NCBI RefSeq assembly: GCF_000308515.1
Contig: NZ_BAFV01000040.1
Coordinates: 62,001-126,000 of the forward strand
Reading direction: 5' to 3'
Origin: Nocardia carnea NBRC 14403
Lineage (GTDB): Bacteria; Actinomycetota; Actinomycetes; Mycobacteriales; Mycobacteriaceae
Length of the DNA: 64,000 nt
A model generated the notes under the pieces. That model made no database searches. It was not told where the DNA came from and saw nothing but the letters and a program-made list of their open reading frames with translations. Shown here piece by piece: positions 25,879-34,616 of the stretch (positions are counted from its first letter, which is position 1; each line of letters opens with the position of its first letter). The translations under genes were made by a program, and so were the position numbers.

Positions 25879-27261
25879 ATGCGGGAGCACAGCCCCGGAC
25901 CCGATGCGGTCGACGCGAAGGACATCGATTCCGGCGGCCTGCGGCGGGTGGTCGCCGCGTCGATGGCGGGCACGGTCGTGGAGTGGTACGAGTTCTTCCT
26001 CTACGGCACGGCCGCCACACTGGTGTTCAGCAAGGTGTTCTTCGCCGAGAGCACCAGCGATCTGGACGCCATCCTCGCCGCGTTCGTCACCTACGCGGTC
26101 GGGTTCGTGGCGCGCCCGCTGGGCGGTGTGGTCTTCGGGCACTACGGCGACAAGTACGGCCGCAAGAAGCTGCTCCAGTTCAGTCTCGTCCTGGTCGGCG
26201 CCGCAACCTTCCTGATGGGCTGCCTGCCGACCTTCGGGCAGATCGGTTACTGGGCACCGGCCCTACTGGTGACCCTGCGGTTCATCCAGGGTTTCGCGGT
26301 GGGGGGCGAATGGGGCGGCGCGGTGCTGCTGGTCGCCGAGCACAGCCCCAGCCGCAGCCGCGGCTTCTGGGCGAGCTGGCCGCAGGCGGGGGTGCCGGCG
26401 GGCAATCTGCTGGCCACGGTGGTGCTGCTGGTGCTCACGACGACCTTGTCCGACGAGGCGTTCCTCGGCTGGGGCTGGCGGGTCGCGTTCTGGCTGTCGG
26501 CGGTGGTGGTGCTGATCGGCTACTACATCCGCACCAAGATCACCGACGCGCCCATCTTCGTCGCGGCGCAGCACGAGGCCGAGGAGCTCGAGGCCGGCTC
26601 GCTCAGTGTCGTCGAGGTGCTGCGCCGGTACCCGCGCGGCGTGTTCACCGCCATGGGTCTGCGTTTCGGCGAAAACATCATGTACTACCTGGTCGTCACC
26701 TTCACCATCACCTACCTGAAGGTGGAAGTGGGCACCGATACCTCGGTGATCCTGTGGTGGCTGCTCGCCGCGCACGCGGTGCATTTCGTGGTGATTCCGC
26801 TGGTGGGCAACCTGTCCGACCGCTTCGGCCGGCGACCGGTCTATCTGGTCGGCGCGGTTACGGCGGGTACCTGGGGTTTCTTCGCCTTCCCGATGATGGA
26901 CAGCGGTAACAACCTGGTCATCGTCTCCGCCATCATCATCGGCCTGGTCTTCCACGCCCTCATGTACGCCGGGCAGCCCGCGCTCATGGCCGAGATGTTC
27001 CCGACTCGGATGCGCTATTCCGGTGTGTCCCTGGGCTACCAGGTCACCTCGATCGTGGCGGGCTCGCTGGCGCCGATCATCGCCGTCCGGCTGCTGGACA
27101 CCTACGGCTCCGCGGTGCCGATCGCCTGGTACCTGGCGGGTGCGGCGGCGGTCAGCGCGATCGCCGCGTTGGTCGCGCGGGAAACGAAGGGGCTGAGCTT
27201 GGAGAGCGTCGACCGCGCCGACGCCGAAAGCCTGGCCCCGGCCGAAGTCCCCGCGCGATGA
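25879..27261 (+). CDS. MFS transporter, metabolite:H+ symporter (MHS) family
   Basis: 460 residues with about twelve membrane helices. The signature GHYGDKYGRKKLL follows TM2 (loop 2-3 motif), and GFAVGGEWGGAVLLVAEHSP marks the MHS family, with a second GNLSDRFGRRPVYLVG in the middle loop. MHS members import organic acids, betaines or amino acids with protons. The ATG at 25879 has AAGGAG upstream. Its stop overlaps the ATG of the 3-hydroxybutyrate dehydrogenase-like gene by four bases (ATGA), so uptake and oxidation of the same hydroxy acid are likely. Confidence 0.92.
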   Translation: MREHSPGPDAVDAKDIDSGGLRRVVAASMAGTVVEWYEFFLYGTAATLVFSKVFFAESTSDLDAILAAFVTYAVGFVARPLGGVVFGHYGDKYGRKKLLQFSLVLVGAATFLMGCLPTFGQIGYWAPALLVTLRFIQGFAVGGEWGGAVLLVAEHSPSRSRGFWASWPQAGVPAGNLLATVVLLVLTTTLSDEAFLGWGWRVAFWLSAVVVLIGYYIRTKITDAPIFVAAQHEAEELEAGSLSVVEVLRRYPRGVFTAMGLRFGENIMYYLVVTFTITYLKVEVGTDTSVILWWLLAAHAVHFVVIPLVGNLSDRFGRRPVYLVGAVTAGTWGFFAFPMMDSGNNLVIVSAIIIGLVFHALMYAGQPALMAEMFPTRMRYSGVSLGYQVTSIVAGSLAPIIAVRLLDTYGSAVPIAWYLAGAAAVSAIAALVARETKGLSLESVDRADAESLAPAEVPAR

Positions 27262-28004
27262 GTGATCTGGCGGGACGCAATGCCCTGGTCACCGGTGCCG
27301 CGAGCGGTATCGGGGCGGCCTGCGCCCGGGCGCTCGCGGCACGCGGAGCCACGGTCACCGTGGCCGATATCGATACCGCCGGCGCCGAGGCAGTGGCCGC
27401 GGAACTCGGCGGCACGGCATGGGCGGTCGACCTGCTCGACGTCACAGCCCTGGAAAACCTGACCCTCGACACCGATATCCTGGTGAACAACGCCGGCGTA
27501 CAGCACATCAGCCCGATCCAGGATTTCGCACCCCAGCGTTTCCGCCAGCTACTCACGCTGATGGTCGAGGCCCCGTTCCTGCTGGTGCGTGCCGGCTTAC
27601 CGCATATGTATCGGCAGGGCTGGGGTCGCATCATCAACGTCTCCTCGGTCCACGGCCTGCGTGCCTCGCCGTACAAGGCCGCCTATGTGACGGCAAAACA
27701 CGGGCTGGAGGGGTTGTCGAAAGTGACTGCCCTCGAGGGCGGCCCGCACGGCGTGACGAGCAACTGCGTGAACCCGGGGTACGTCCGCACACCGTTGGTG
27801 GACAAACAGATCGCGGATCAAGCGGAAGCACACGGAATTCCCGAACAGGAGGTGCTGGACAAGATCCTGCTCACCGAAAGCGCGATCAAACGCCTCGTGG
27901 AACCGGACGAAGTCGCCGCGCTGGTGAGCTGGCTGGCGTCCCCGGAGGCGGGCATGGTCACCGGCGCGGCCTACACGATGGACGGCGGATGGAGCGCGCG
28001 ATGA
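27258..28004 (+). CDS. SDR, 3-hydroxybutyrate dehydrogenase-like
   Basis: 248 residues. TGAASGIGAACARALAARGA binds the cofactor; NNAGVQHISPIQDF near residue 80, catalytic serine in NVSSVHGLRASPYKAAY and YxxxK in YVTAKHG follow. The VQHxxPxxxF and SSVHGLxAS segments are hallmarks of bacterial D-3-hydroxybutyrate dehydrogenases, which make acetoacetate with NAD. Translationally coupled to the MHS transporter. Confidence 0.88.
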   Translation: MSDLAGRNALVTGAASGIGAACARALAARGATVTVADIDTAGAEAVAAELGGTAWAVDLLDVTALENLTLDTDILVNNAGVQHISPIQDFAPQRFRQLLTLMVEAPFLLVRAGLPHMYRQGWGRIINVSSVHGLRASPYKAAYVTAKHGLEGLSKVTALEGGPHGVTSNCVNPGYVRTPLVDKQIADQAEAHGIPEQEVLDKILLTESAIKRLVEPDEVAALVSWLASPEAGMVTGAAYTMDGGWSAR

Positions 28005-28034
28005 GGGCGCGCTCCGATCTGCGACCATTACCAC

Positions 28035-28367
28035 ATGGAGGAAGAAGTCATCCCGATTCTCCGCGTCGCGGACGCCGCCGCAGCAGTCGAGTGGTACGAG
28101 CGACTCGGTTTCGCCGCGGAGTGGGAGCACCGCTTCGCACCGGAGCTTCCGGCGTTCGTCGAGATCGCACGGGGCAGCGTGCGGCTGTTCTTATCGGAGC
28201 ACTCGGGGGACGCTCGCCCAGATACCTTGATCTACCTCCGTGTTCGAGATGTCGGTGCCATTGCGTCGGAATTCGGCGTGCCGACCGAAGAGGCGCCGTG
28301 GGCACGGGAAATCGAGCTGCGCGACCCGGACGGAAACCGGCTCCGGATCGGCACGCCCACAAAGTGA
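28035..28367 (+). CDS. Glyoxalase/VOC-fold protein (bleomycin-resistance-like)
   Basis: 110 residues. Starts with VIPILRVADAAAAVEWYERLGF, the classic beta-alpha opening of VOC proteins, and ends with WAREIELRDPDGNRLRIG, which includes the C-terminal metal-site glutamate. The length and RDPDGN motif match bleomycin-binding-type proteins rather than glyoxalase I. A role in sequestering a small molecule is typical; the ligand is unknown. It follows the dehydrogenase by 30 bases. Confidence 0.85.
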   Translation: MEEEVIPILRVADAAAAVEWYERLGFAAEWEHRFAPELPAFVEIARGSVRLFLSEHSGDARPDTLIYLRVRDVGAIASEFGVPTEEAPWAREIELRDPDGNRLRIGTPTK

Positions 28368-28388
28368 ACCCGGGCAGCGACGGTCCGG

Positions 28389-29528
28389 TCAGCCGGCGAG
28401 GTGGCGGCTGATGACCAGGCGCTGAATCTGGTTGGTGCCCTCGAAGATCTGGGTGATTTTGGCTTCCCGCATATAGCGTTCGACCCGGAAGTCCCGGGTG
28501 TAGCCGTAGCCGCCGAGTACCTGCACGGCGTCGGTGGTGACCTTCATCGCGGCGTCGGTGGCAACAAGTTTGGCCACCGAGGCGTTGCGGGAGTACGGCA
28601 GTCCCGCATCACGGCGGCGGGCGGCGTCGATATAGGTGGCGCGGGCCGAATCCACGGCGGCGGCCATATCGGCGAGCAGGAAACCCAGCCCTTGATGGTC
28701 GATGATCTTGCGTCCGAACGCTGTCCGCTCCTGTGCGTACGCCACGGCCTCGTCGAGCGCGGCCTGCGCGAGCCCGACCGCGACCGCGGCGATTCCGAGC
28801 CGGCCGGAATCCAAGGCGCTGAACGCGATCTGCAGCCCCTGCCCCTCGGTGCCGATCCGGCGTTCGTCCGGGACGAAGGCGTCGTCGTAGTGGGCAGAGG
28901 TGGTGGGCACGGCGTGCAGGCCCATCTTCTCCTCCGGTTTGCCGAAGCTCAGCCCGGGAGTGTCGCGCGGCACCAGGAAACACGAGATCCCTTTGGACCC
29001 CTCCCCCGTGCGCGCGAACAGGTTGTAGAAATCGGCGATACCGCCGTGGGTGATCCACGCCTTCGAACCGTTGACCCGGTATCCACCGTCGACCGCGGTC
29101 GCCTTGCACGCGAGCGCCGCGGCATCCGACCCGGCCTGCGGTTCGGACAGGCTGTAGGCGCCGACCGTGGCACCGCCCAGCATCTCGGGTAGCCAGCGCC
29201 GCTTCTGTTCCTCGGTGCCGAATGCCATCAGCGGATGGCAGGACAGGCTGTGCACACTCACCGCCACCGCGACCGCGGCCCAGCGCGCGGCGATCTCCTC
29301 GAGCACCTGCAGATACACCTCGTAGGGCTGCCCACCGCCACCCCATTCCTCCGGGTACGGCAGGCTCAGCAGACCTGCTTCGCCGAGTGTGGCGAATACG
29401 CCTTCGGGATAGGTCTCCGTCTTTTCGTGCTCGTCGACGATCGGGGCCAGGACCTTATCGGCCACATCGCGGGTCAGCCCGATGAGATCGCGTGCCTCGT
29501 CGGTGGGCAGGAGTCGATCGACAGCCAC
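28389..29528 (-). CDS. Acyl-CoA dehydrogenase
   Basis: 379 residues with the three-domain acyl-CoA dehydrogenase structure. YSLSEPQAGSDAAAL and NGSKAWITHGGIADFY bind FAD, FGRKIIDHQGLGFLLADM is in the C-terminal domain and the catalytic base lies in the final segment KITQIFEGTNQIQRLVISR, in the position of short- and medium-chain enzymes. It should form a 2,3-enoyl-CoA and pass electrons to ETF. It is divergent from a TetR gene, with four AGTACT boxes in the shared promoter. Confidence 0.94.
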   Translation of the reverse strand: MAVDRLLPTDEARDLIGLTRDVADKVLAPIVDEHEKTETYPEGVFATLGEAGLLSLPYPEEWGGGGQPYEVYLQVLEEIAARWAAVAVAVSVHSLSCHPLMAFGTEEQKRRWLPEMLGGATVGAYSLSEPQAGSDAAALACKATAVDGGYRVNGSKAWITHGGIADFYNLFARTGEGSKGISCFLVPRDTPGLSFGKPEEKMGLHAVPTTSAHYDDAFVPDERRIGTEGQGLQIAFSALDSGRLGIAAVAVGLAQAALDEAVAYAQERTAFGRKIIDHQGLGFLLADMAAAVDSARATYIDAARRRDAGLPYSRNASVAKLVATDAAMKVTTDAVQVLGGYGYTRDFRVERYMREAKITQIFEGTNQIQRLVISRHLAG

Positions 29529-29557
29529 AGAAATCTCCTCGCGGCGATACGCAGAAC

Positions 29558-29620
29558 AGTACTCGGATGTCGGCCACAGTACTGCCCGCCGATCAGTACT
29601 GCAAGAAGTTCCCCAGTACT
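29558..29620. promoter_or_regulatory. Four AGTACT boxes between acyl-CoA dehydrogenase and TetR genes
   Basis: AGTACT occurs at 29558, 29578, 29595 and 29615 (first base). The spacing is 20, 17 and 20 bases, which makes two equal pairs. The third and second sites extend to CAGTACTG. It fills the 101-base interval between the divergent starts and looks like two operators for the adjacent TetR protein. Confidence 0.7.
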
Positions 29621-29629
29621 ATCACCGGC

Positions 29630-30208
29630 ATGGAGCAGCGTGCGACCTTCGCGACCACCCGCCGTACCGAACTGTTCGACGCCCTCGTCGCACTGTTGCT
29701 GGCCGAGGGCTTCGCACACCTGACCCTCGACACCATCGCCGCCCGGCTCAAATGCTCGAAATCCACCCTCTATACCCTCGCCGGCAGCAAGGAACAGCTG
29801 GTCACCGCCGCGACCGTACATTTCTTCAAACGCGCCACCGCCACCGTGGAGACCGAGGTCGCCGCGGCGACCGGAGCACGCGAGCGCATCACCACCTACC
29901 TCACCGCCGTGGGGGAAGCACTCGCTGTGGCCTCGGATCGGTTCATGACCGACCTCGACCACTTCACTCCGGCACGCGAGGTCTACGAACGCAACACCCG
30001 TATCGCCGCGCGCCGCGTTCAGGAACTCATCGACGAGGGTGTCTCGGCCCGCGAGTTCCGCGGCGTCCACGCCGCCTTCGCCGCCGATCTGGCCGCAACG
30101 ATGATGGTCCGTATCCAGCAGGGCGGCGTCCGCGCCCGCACCGGCCTGGACGACAGCGCCGCCTACCGCGAACTCGCGGCCGTCCTCACCCACGGCATCA
30201 GCGCTTAA
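29630..30208 (+). CDS. TetR-family transcriptional regulator
   Basis: 192 residues. The N-terminal helix-turn-helix (LTLDTIAARLKCSKSTLYTL) is followed by a helical ligand-binding domain. The start at 29630 follows directly on the AGTACT boxes; the in-frame upstream extension runs through them and is unlikely. Probably represses itself and the divergent acyl-CoA dehydrogenase, with an acyl-CoA as plausible inducer by analogy to other TetR/acyl-CoA dehydrogenase pairs. Confidence 0.88.
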   Translation: MEQRATFATTRRTELFDALVALLLAEGFAHLTLDTIAARLKCSKSTLYTLAGSKEQLVTAATVHFFKRATATVETEVAAATGARERITTYLTAVGEALAVASDRFMTDLDHFTPAREVYERNTRIAARRVQELIDEGVSAREFRGVHAAFAADLAATMMVRIQQGGVRARTGLDDSAAYRELAAVLTHGISA

Positions 30209-30229
30209 CCCTTTCCGGTGGAACCCAGG

Positions 30230-30982
30230 TCAGGTCCAGCGCGCCAGCAGTCCGTTGGCGGTCTCGGCGAGTGCCCGCTGCAGAAGCGGGCCGAAACTGA
30301 CCCGCGCGACCCCTGCTTCGGCGAGGACGGCCCGGTCGCCCTTGTCCGGAAATGCCACGGCGTTCACCGGGAGCGGCAGTTCGGCACAGAGGCGCCGCAG
30401 CGTTTCGGGGTCGTGGAAGCCGACCGGGTACAGCACATCCGCACCTGCTTCGGCGGCCAGCCGCAATCGGTCCACGGCACGTTCGACGCGATCGGCCTCG
30501 TCACCGATCCCACGCAGGAACAGATCGGTCCGCGCGTTCACCACCAGCGGTACCCCGGCGCCGTCGGCGGCCTGCCGTAGTGCGCCGACGAAGTCTGCGT
30601 GCTCCTGGGCTTCGCGCAGCCGGCCACCTTCACCGTGCACGGTGTCCTCGATATTGAGACCCACCACGCCCGCCTCGATCAGCCCTTCGACCAGTTGCGC
30701 CGGCTCCAGGCCGTAGCCGGACTCGATATCCAGCGACACCGGGATATCGACCGCCGCAGTGATTTCCCGGACGCGCCCCAGCACTTCGGTGAAGGACATC
30801 CCCTCACCGTCGGACCGGCCCAGCGAATCGGCCAGCGGATGACTACCGACCGTCACCCCTCGGAATCCGGCCTGCTGTACCAGCTGCGCCGACCAGGCGT
30901 CCCAGACCGTCGGCAGGATCACGGGATCACCGGGCCGGTGGAGGGTGCGGAATGCGGCGGCCTTCTCGGACAATGACGTCAT
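30230..30982 (-). CDS. Isocitrate lyase/PEP mutase superfamily protein
   Basis: 250 residues of the PEP mutase/isocitrate lyase TIM barrel. PTVWDAWSAQLVQQAGF and SLDIESGYG supply metal and phosphate/carboxylate contacts; GLNIEDTVHGEGGRL follows. The KKCGH-type cysteine loop of isocitrate and methylisocitrate lyases is absent, so the activity is more likely that of a carboxy-phosphonoenolpyruvate mutase-like or oxaloacetate/2-methylcitrate-related lyase. Convergent with the TetR gene; monocistronic or paired with the gene upstream. Confidence 0.85.
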   Translation of the reverse strand: MTSLSEKAAAFRTLHRPGDPVILPTVWDAWSAQLVQQAGFRGVTVGSHPLADSLGRSDGEGMSFTEVLGRVREITAAVDIPVSLDIESGYGLEPAQLVEGLIEAGVVGLNIEDTVHGEGGRLREAQEHADFVGALRQAADGAGVPLVVNARTDLFLRGIGDEADRVERAVDRLRLAAEAGADVLYPVGFHDPETLRRLCAELPLPVNAVAFPDKGDRAVLAEAGVARVSFGPLLQRALAETANGLLARWT

Positions 30983-31027
30983 AGCGGTGGCCCATTTCTC
31001 GGGAGACGAAGATCCGGCATGCCCACA

Positions 31028-31675
31028 CTACTGCGCCGGGGATCCCGCGCCGCCGCGCGGCACGCCCCCGTCGTCGCCGGTGGCCCGGGGCCCTTCCACT
31101 TGTTCGAGGAATTCCTCTACCACGGCGGTGATCTCGGCGTGACCGGCATCGATATCGAAGGCTTCCTCGATCCGCAGGAACCGGGAGACGCTCGACATCA
31201 GCATGACCAGCGTCAGCGGGGTCCACGGCCCCGGGGCACGGCCGCGCAATGCGCCGGAGACGATCTCCAGCTGCAGTTCGCGAAATCTCTTCGACGACTG
31301 CGCGATTTCGGAGCGGATGGACGGCCGATGCGTGGCCAGCGAGACGAATTCCATGGTCAGCGCCGTGCGGGATTGGTGATGGATGGCATCCCAGAGCGCC
31401 CATAAGGGTTGTTCGGACTCCCCCGCCTCGAGCAGGCGCTGGTAACTACGTTCGGAGCCGCGGCGGAAGAGGGCGACGAACAAGCTGTCCATATTTCCGA
31501 AGTAGTAGTAGACCAGCGCGGGATTCACACCCGCGCGGGCGCCGAGGCGCCGCGAGCTCACCGCCGCGTAACCGTCCTCGAGCATGATCTGCTGGGCCGC
31601 ATCGAGTAACGCCGAGCGCGACGAAAGGCTTCCGTTCCCCGCCTCCGCGTCGGCCGGCCTTCGGCTTTCCTCCAT
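31028..31675 (-). CDS. TetR-family transcriptional regulator
   Basis: 215 residues. Helix-turn-helix (VSSRRLGARAGVNPALVYYY then FGNMDSLFVALFRR) followed by a helical domain with a C-terminal TetR_C-like region. It is divergent from the ten-gene Rieske oxygenase operon. A nested palindrome overlying the operon promoter is its most likely target, giving repression relieved by the pathway substrate or a CoA intermediate. Confidence 0.9.
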   Translation of the reverse strand: MEESRRPADAEAGNGSLSSRSALLDAAQQIMLEDGYAAVSSRRLGARAGVNPALVYYYFGNMDSLFVALFRRGSERSYQRLLEAGESEQPLWALWDAIHHQSRTALTMEFVSLATHRPSIRSEIAQSSKRFRELQLEIVSGALRGRAPGPWTPLTLVMLMSSVSRFLRIEEAFDIDAGHAEITAVVEEFLEQVEGPRATGDDGGVPRGGAGSPAQ

Positions 31676-31839
31676 GGCACCTCCTTGTTCGACCGCTGCG
31701 GTCGCGGTCCCTACCGAACGACTCCGGCCGGCCTCACCGACTCCTCGATCTTAGAAACCGCCCAGGTAGGGCGGCCGGATCGGCCCACGACGCGGACCTC
31801 CGGCGGCGTAACCGGGCCTGTTCAGGCCACTTTCGGACC

Positions 31840-31869
31840 TTGACAGCCGGAGAGCCCCGTCCGTATAAC
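31840..31869 (+). promoter_or_regulatory. Sigma70-like promoter of the Rieske operon
   Basis: TTGACA at 31840-31845 and TATAAC at 31864-31869 are 18 bases apart, close to the housekeeping consensus and rare in DNA of this composition. Transcription would start near 31876, 70 bases before the first gene. The spacing is one base longer than optimal. Confidence 0.7.
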
Positions 31870-31870
31870 T

Positions 31871-31902
31871 TTAATCACCCGCTTAATTAAGCAGTCGATT
31901 AA
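31871..31902. promoter_or_regulatory. Nested 32-base palindrome (TetR-type operator)
   Basis: A perfect GCTTAATTAAGC core (31881-31892) is flanked symmetrically, four bases away on each side, by TTAATC and GATTAA. It spans the predicted transcription start immediately after the -10 box, so a bound repressor would block initiation. Binding by the adjacent TetR protein is inferred. Confidence 0.75.
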
Positions 31903-31946
31903 GACGCCGGATCGCCCGGCGACCGTTGTAGCGCGGAGGGAACACC

Positions 31947-32735
31947 ATGGTTCGTGCCCACGTGGCGAAGGCCGCGAATTACCCCGGCGGAACGAACAGG
32001 GTCGCCGTGGTCACCGGCGGCGCTTCGGGGATGGGAGCCGCCATCTGCGCACGGCTCGCCGCGACCGGTGATCGCGTCGCCGTATTCGACCGTGACGGCG
32101 CGGGTGCGCAGCGGGTCGCCGAGGAGCTGCGGTCCGGCGGCGGGATCGCGATGGGCTGCGAAGTGGATGTCACCGACCGGGCCGGCGTGGAGGAAGCGCT
32201 GCGCAAGGTGCGTGCCGAATGGGGTCCCGTGCAGGTACTGGTCACCAGCGCCGGGGTGTTCGCATTCGAACCGTTCACCGATATCTCCATCGAGTCCTGG
32301 AACCGGATCATCGATATCAACCTCACCGGCACATTCCACTGCGTGCAGGCGGTGATTCCCGACATGCTGGAAGCGGGCTGGGGGCGGATCGTCACGATCT
32401 CCTCGTCCAGCGCCCAGCGGGGGTCGCCGAACATGGTCCACTACACCGCCTCCAAGGGCGCCGTGATCGCCATGACCAAAGCGCTGGCCCGCGAGTACGC
32501 CGCCTGCGGGATCACGGTGAACACCATTCCCCCGTCGGGGATCGACACACCGATGTCGCGTGGTTCCCAGGCGGCAGGCCATCTCCCGGACAGCGCGACC
32601 ATGGCCCGGGCCATCCCGGTCGGCTACCTCGGCAACGGTGACGATATCGCCGCGACCTGCACTTTCCTCTGTTCCGAGGAGGCCCGGTTCATCACCGGCC
32701 AGGTGGTGGGCGTCAACGGCGGGTCCGTCATATGA
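31947..32735 (+). CDS. SDR family oxidoreductase, first gene of the Rieske operon
   Basis: 262 residues. TGGASGMGAAICARLAATGD binds the cofactor, catalytic serine is in TISSSSAQRGSP and YxxxK in YTASKGA. FabG-like classical SDR, which would oxidise an alcohol or reduce a ketone made by the pathway oxygenases. GGAGGGAAC precedes the ATG at 31947. Its stop overlaps the ATG of the next gene. Confidence 0.9.
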   Translation: MVRAHVAKAANYPGGTNRVAVVTGGASGMGAAICARLAATGDRVAVFDRDGAGAQRVAEELRSGGGIAMGCEVDVTDRAGVEEALRKVRAEWGPVQVLVTSAGVFAFEPFTDISIESWNRIIDINLTGTFHCVQAVIPDMLEAGWGRIVTISSSSAQRGSPNMVHYTASKGAVIAMTKALAREYAACGITVNTIPPSGIDTPMSRGSQAAGHLPDSATMARAIPVGYLGNGDDIAATCTFLCSEEARFITGQVVGVNGGSVI

Positions 32736-33340
32736 CCACCGTCGACCCCCGCCTCACCCCGCTCCCCGCCGCGGACTGGACCGAACAGGGACGTGCCATG
32801 TTGCGGGGCCGGTTGAAACGCGCCGACCAGTACCTGTCCGGGGATTCGGACGCACCGCCGCTGCCCAATATTCTCGGGATCCTGGGACATCACCCGGAAC
32901 TGGGCGGTGCGTGGCTGGCGTACAACGGACTACTACTGGAGCGCGCCACGCTCGATCCCCGGTTGCGTGAACTCGCGATCCTGCGGGTCGCCTGGCAGAC
33001 CCGGTCGGCCTACGAATGGGACCAGCACTCCCGCATGGCGCAGGATCTGGGTATCACCGTCGGCACGATCGAAGATATCGCCTGCGGCGAGACAGCCCAC
33101 TGGCCCGAGGTGGACCGGCTGGTTCTGGCCGCCACGGACGAACTACTCGACCGGTACCGGGTCTGCGACAGCACCTGGACCGCCCTCACCGCGCATCTCG
33201 ACACCCGGCAGTTGCTCGAACTGCTCTTCGTGGCCGGCTCCTATCTGTGCCTGGCGCTGGTGACCAACAGTGTCGATCTGCAACCGGACCCGCCTGCCGG
33301 ATCCGCGACGACAGCCCACGACTCCGTACGGGAGGAATGA
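32732..33340 (+). CDS. Carboxymuconolactone decarboxylase-like protein
   Basis: 202 residues with a central AhpD/CMD fold: LLERATLDPRLRELAILRVA is the family signature and YEWDQHSRMAQ follows. The CxxC of AhpD-type peroxidases is absent, so it belongs with decarboxylase or lactonase-like members rather than thiol reductases. Overlaps the SDR gene by ATGA and abuts the Rieske gene. Expected to act on a ring-cleavage or lactone intermediate, but this is inferred. Confidence 0.85.
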   Translation: MTTVDPRLTPLPAADWTEQGRAMLRGRLKRADQYLSGDSDAPPLPNILGILGHHPELGGAWLAYNGLLLERATLDPRLRELAILRVAWQTRSAYEWDQHSRMAQDLGITVGTIEDIACGETAHWPEVDRLVLAATDELLDRYRVCDSTWTALTAHLDTRQLLELLFVAGSYLCLALVTNSVDLQPDPPAGSATTAHDSVREE

Positions 33341-33342
33341 TC

Positions 33343-34611
33343 ATGGCGCGCTGGCCGAAACCGCCGGAAGGCACCTGGACCCAGCACTATCCGGACCTCG
33401 GCACCGGCCCGGTCTCGTTCGAGGATTCGATCTCGCCGGAGTTCTACGAGCTGGAGCGGGAAGCGATCTTCAAACGGGCCTGGCTCAATATCGGCCGGGT
33501 GGAGCAGGTGCCGCGGGTCGGCAGCTATTTCACCAAGGAGATCCATATCGCCCGTACCTCGGTGATCGTGGTGCGCGATCGTGATCAGCAAGTGCGGGCC
33601 TTCTACAACGTGTGCCGCCACCGCGGCAACAAACTGGTCTGGAACGAGGATCCCCGGGCGGAGACATCGGGGACGTGCCGCCAGTTCACCTGCAAATACC
33701 ATGGATGGCGTTACGGCATCGACGGGGAACTGGCCTTCGTGCAGCAGGAGGGCGAGTTCTTCGACCTGGACAAGTCGGAGCTCGGCCTGGTTCCGGTGCA
33801 TTGCGAGGTGTGGGCCGGGTTCGTCTTCGTGAATCTGGCCCCCGAACCTCCGCAGACTCTGCGGGAATTCCTGGGCCCGATGGTGACCGCGCTGGAGGAC
33901 TACCCGTTCGACCGGATGACCGAATGGTATGAGTTCCGGGCCGAGAACCAGAGCAACTGGAAACTGTTCGCCGACGCGTTCCAGGAGTACTACCACGTCC
34001 CCGGCCTGCATTCGCAGCAGGTGCCGGGCCCGGTGCGCAATCCGGAGCCGAATTTCGAATGCGCGCATTTCCAGGTCGATGGACCGCACCGGGTGGTCAG
34101 CACCGGCGGCGTCCGCCGCTGGACACTGCCGCCGGAGTTCATGTATCCGATCGAGCGGGCCACCCGCAGCGGACTCGTGGGCCCGTGGGAATCCCCCGAT
34201 ATCGGCGAACTCCCGGCGGGCATCAACCCGGGCCGCGTCGAGCCGTGGGGTATCGACAATTTCCAGATCTTCCCGAATCTCGAAATCCTGTTCTACCGCG
34301 GCTGGTATCTCATCTATCGCTACTGGCCCACCTCGTACAACAGTCACCTGTTCGAGGGGGTCCTGTGCTATCAGCCCGCCCGGACCGTGCGTGAGCGAGT
34401 GGAGCACGAGGTGTCCTCGGTGGTGTTCAAGGAATTCGCCCTGCAGGACGCCGGAATGCTCACCGGTACCCAGACCGCACTCGAATCCGCCTACCGCACC
34501 GCGCGGATCACCGACTATCCGGTGAACGACCAGGAGATCCTGGTCCGGCATTTCCACAAGATGGTCGCGGACTGGGTGGGCGACTATCGCGGCGCACGGG
34601 CGGGGGTGTGA
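33343..34611 (+). CDS. Rieske aromatic-ring-hydroxylating-type oxygenase alpha subunit (copy 1)
   Basis: 422 residues. The Rieske cluster motifs are CRHRGNKL and CKYHGWRYG at about residues 90-128. The catalytic iron histidines lie in NWKLFADAFQEYYHVPGLH. The chain length fits a three-subunit alpha or homotrimer type. The Rieske domain is nearly identical to that of the copy at 35912, while the catalytic domain differs more, so the two probably act on different substrates or positions. The ATG at 33343 has GGGAGG about seven bases upstream. No ferredoxin or reductase gene is in the operon. Confidence 0.92.
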   Translation: MARWPKPPEGTWTQHYPDLGTGPVSFEDSISPEFYELEREAIFKRAWLNIGRVEQVPRVGSYFTKEIHIARTSVIVVRDRDQQVRAFYNVCRHRGNKLVWNEDPRAETSGTCRQFTCKYHGWRYGIDGELAFVQQEGEFFDLDKSELGLVPVHCEVWAGFVFVNLAPEPPQTLREFLGPMVTALEDYPFDRMTEWYEFRAENQSNWKLFADAFQEYYHVPGLHSQQVPGPVRNPEPNFECAHFQVDGPHRVVSTGGVRRWTLPPEFMYPIERATRSGLVGPWESPDIGELPAGINPGRVEPWGIDNFQIFPNLEILFYRGWYLIYRYWPTSYNSHLFEGVLCYQPARTVRERVEHEVSSVVFKEFALQDAGMLTGTQTALESAYRTARITDYPVNDQEILVRHFHKMVADWVGDYRGARAGV

Positions 34612-34616
34612 TTCCG

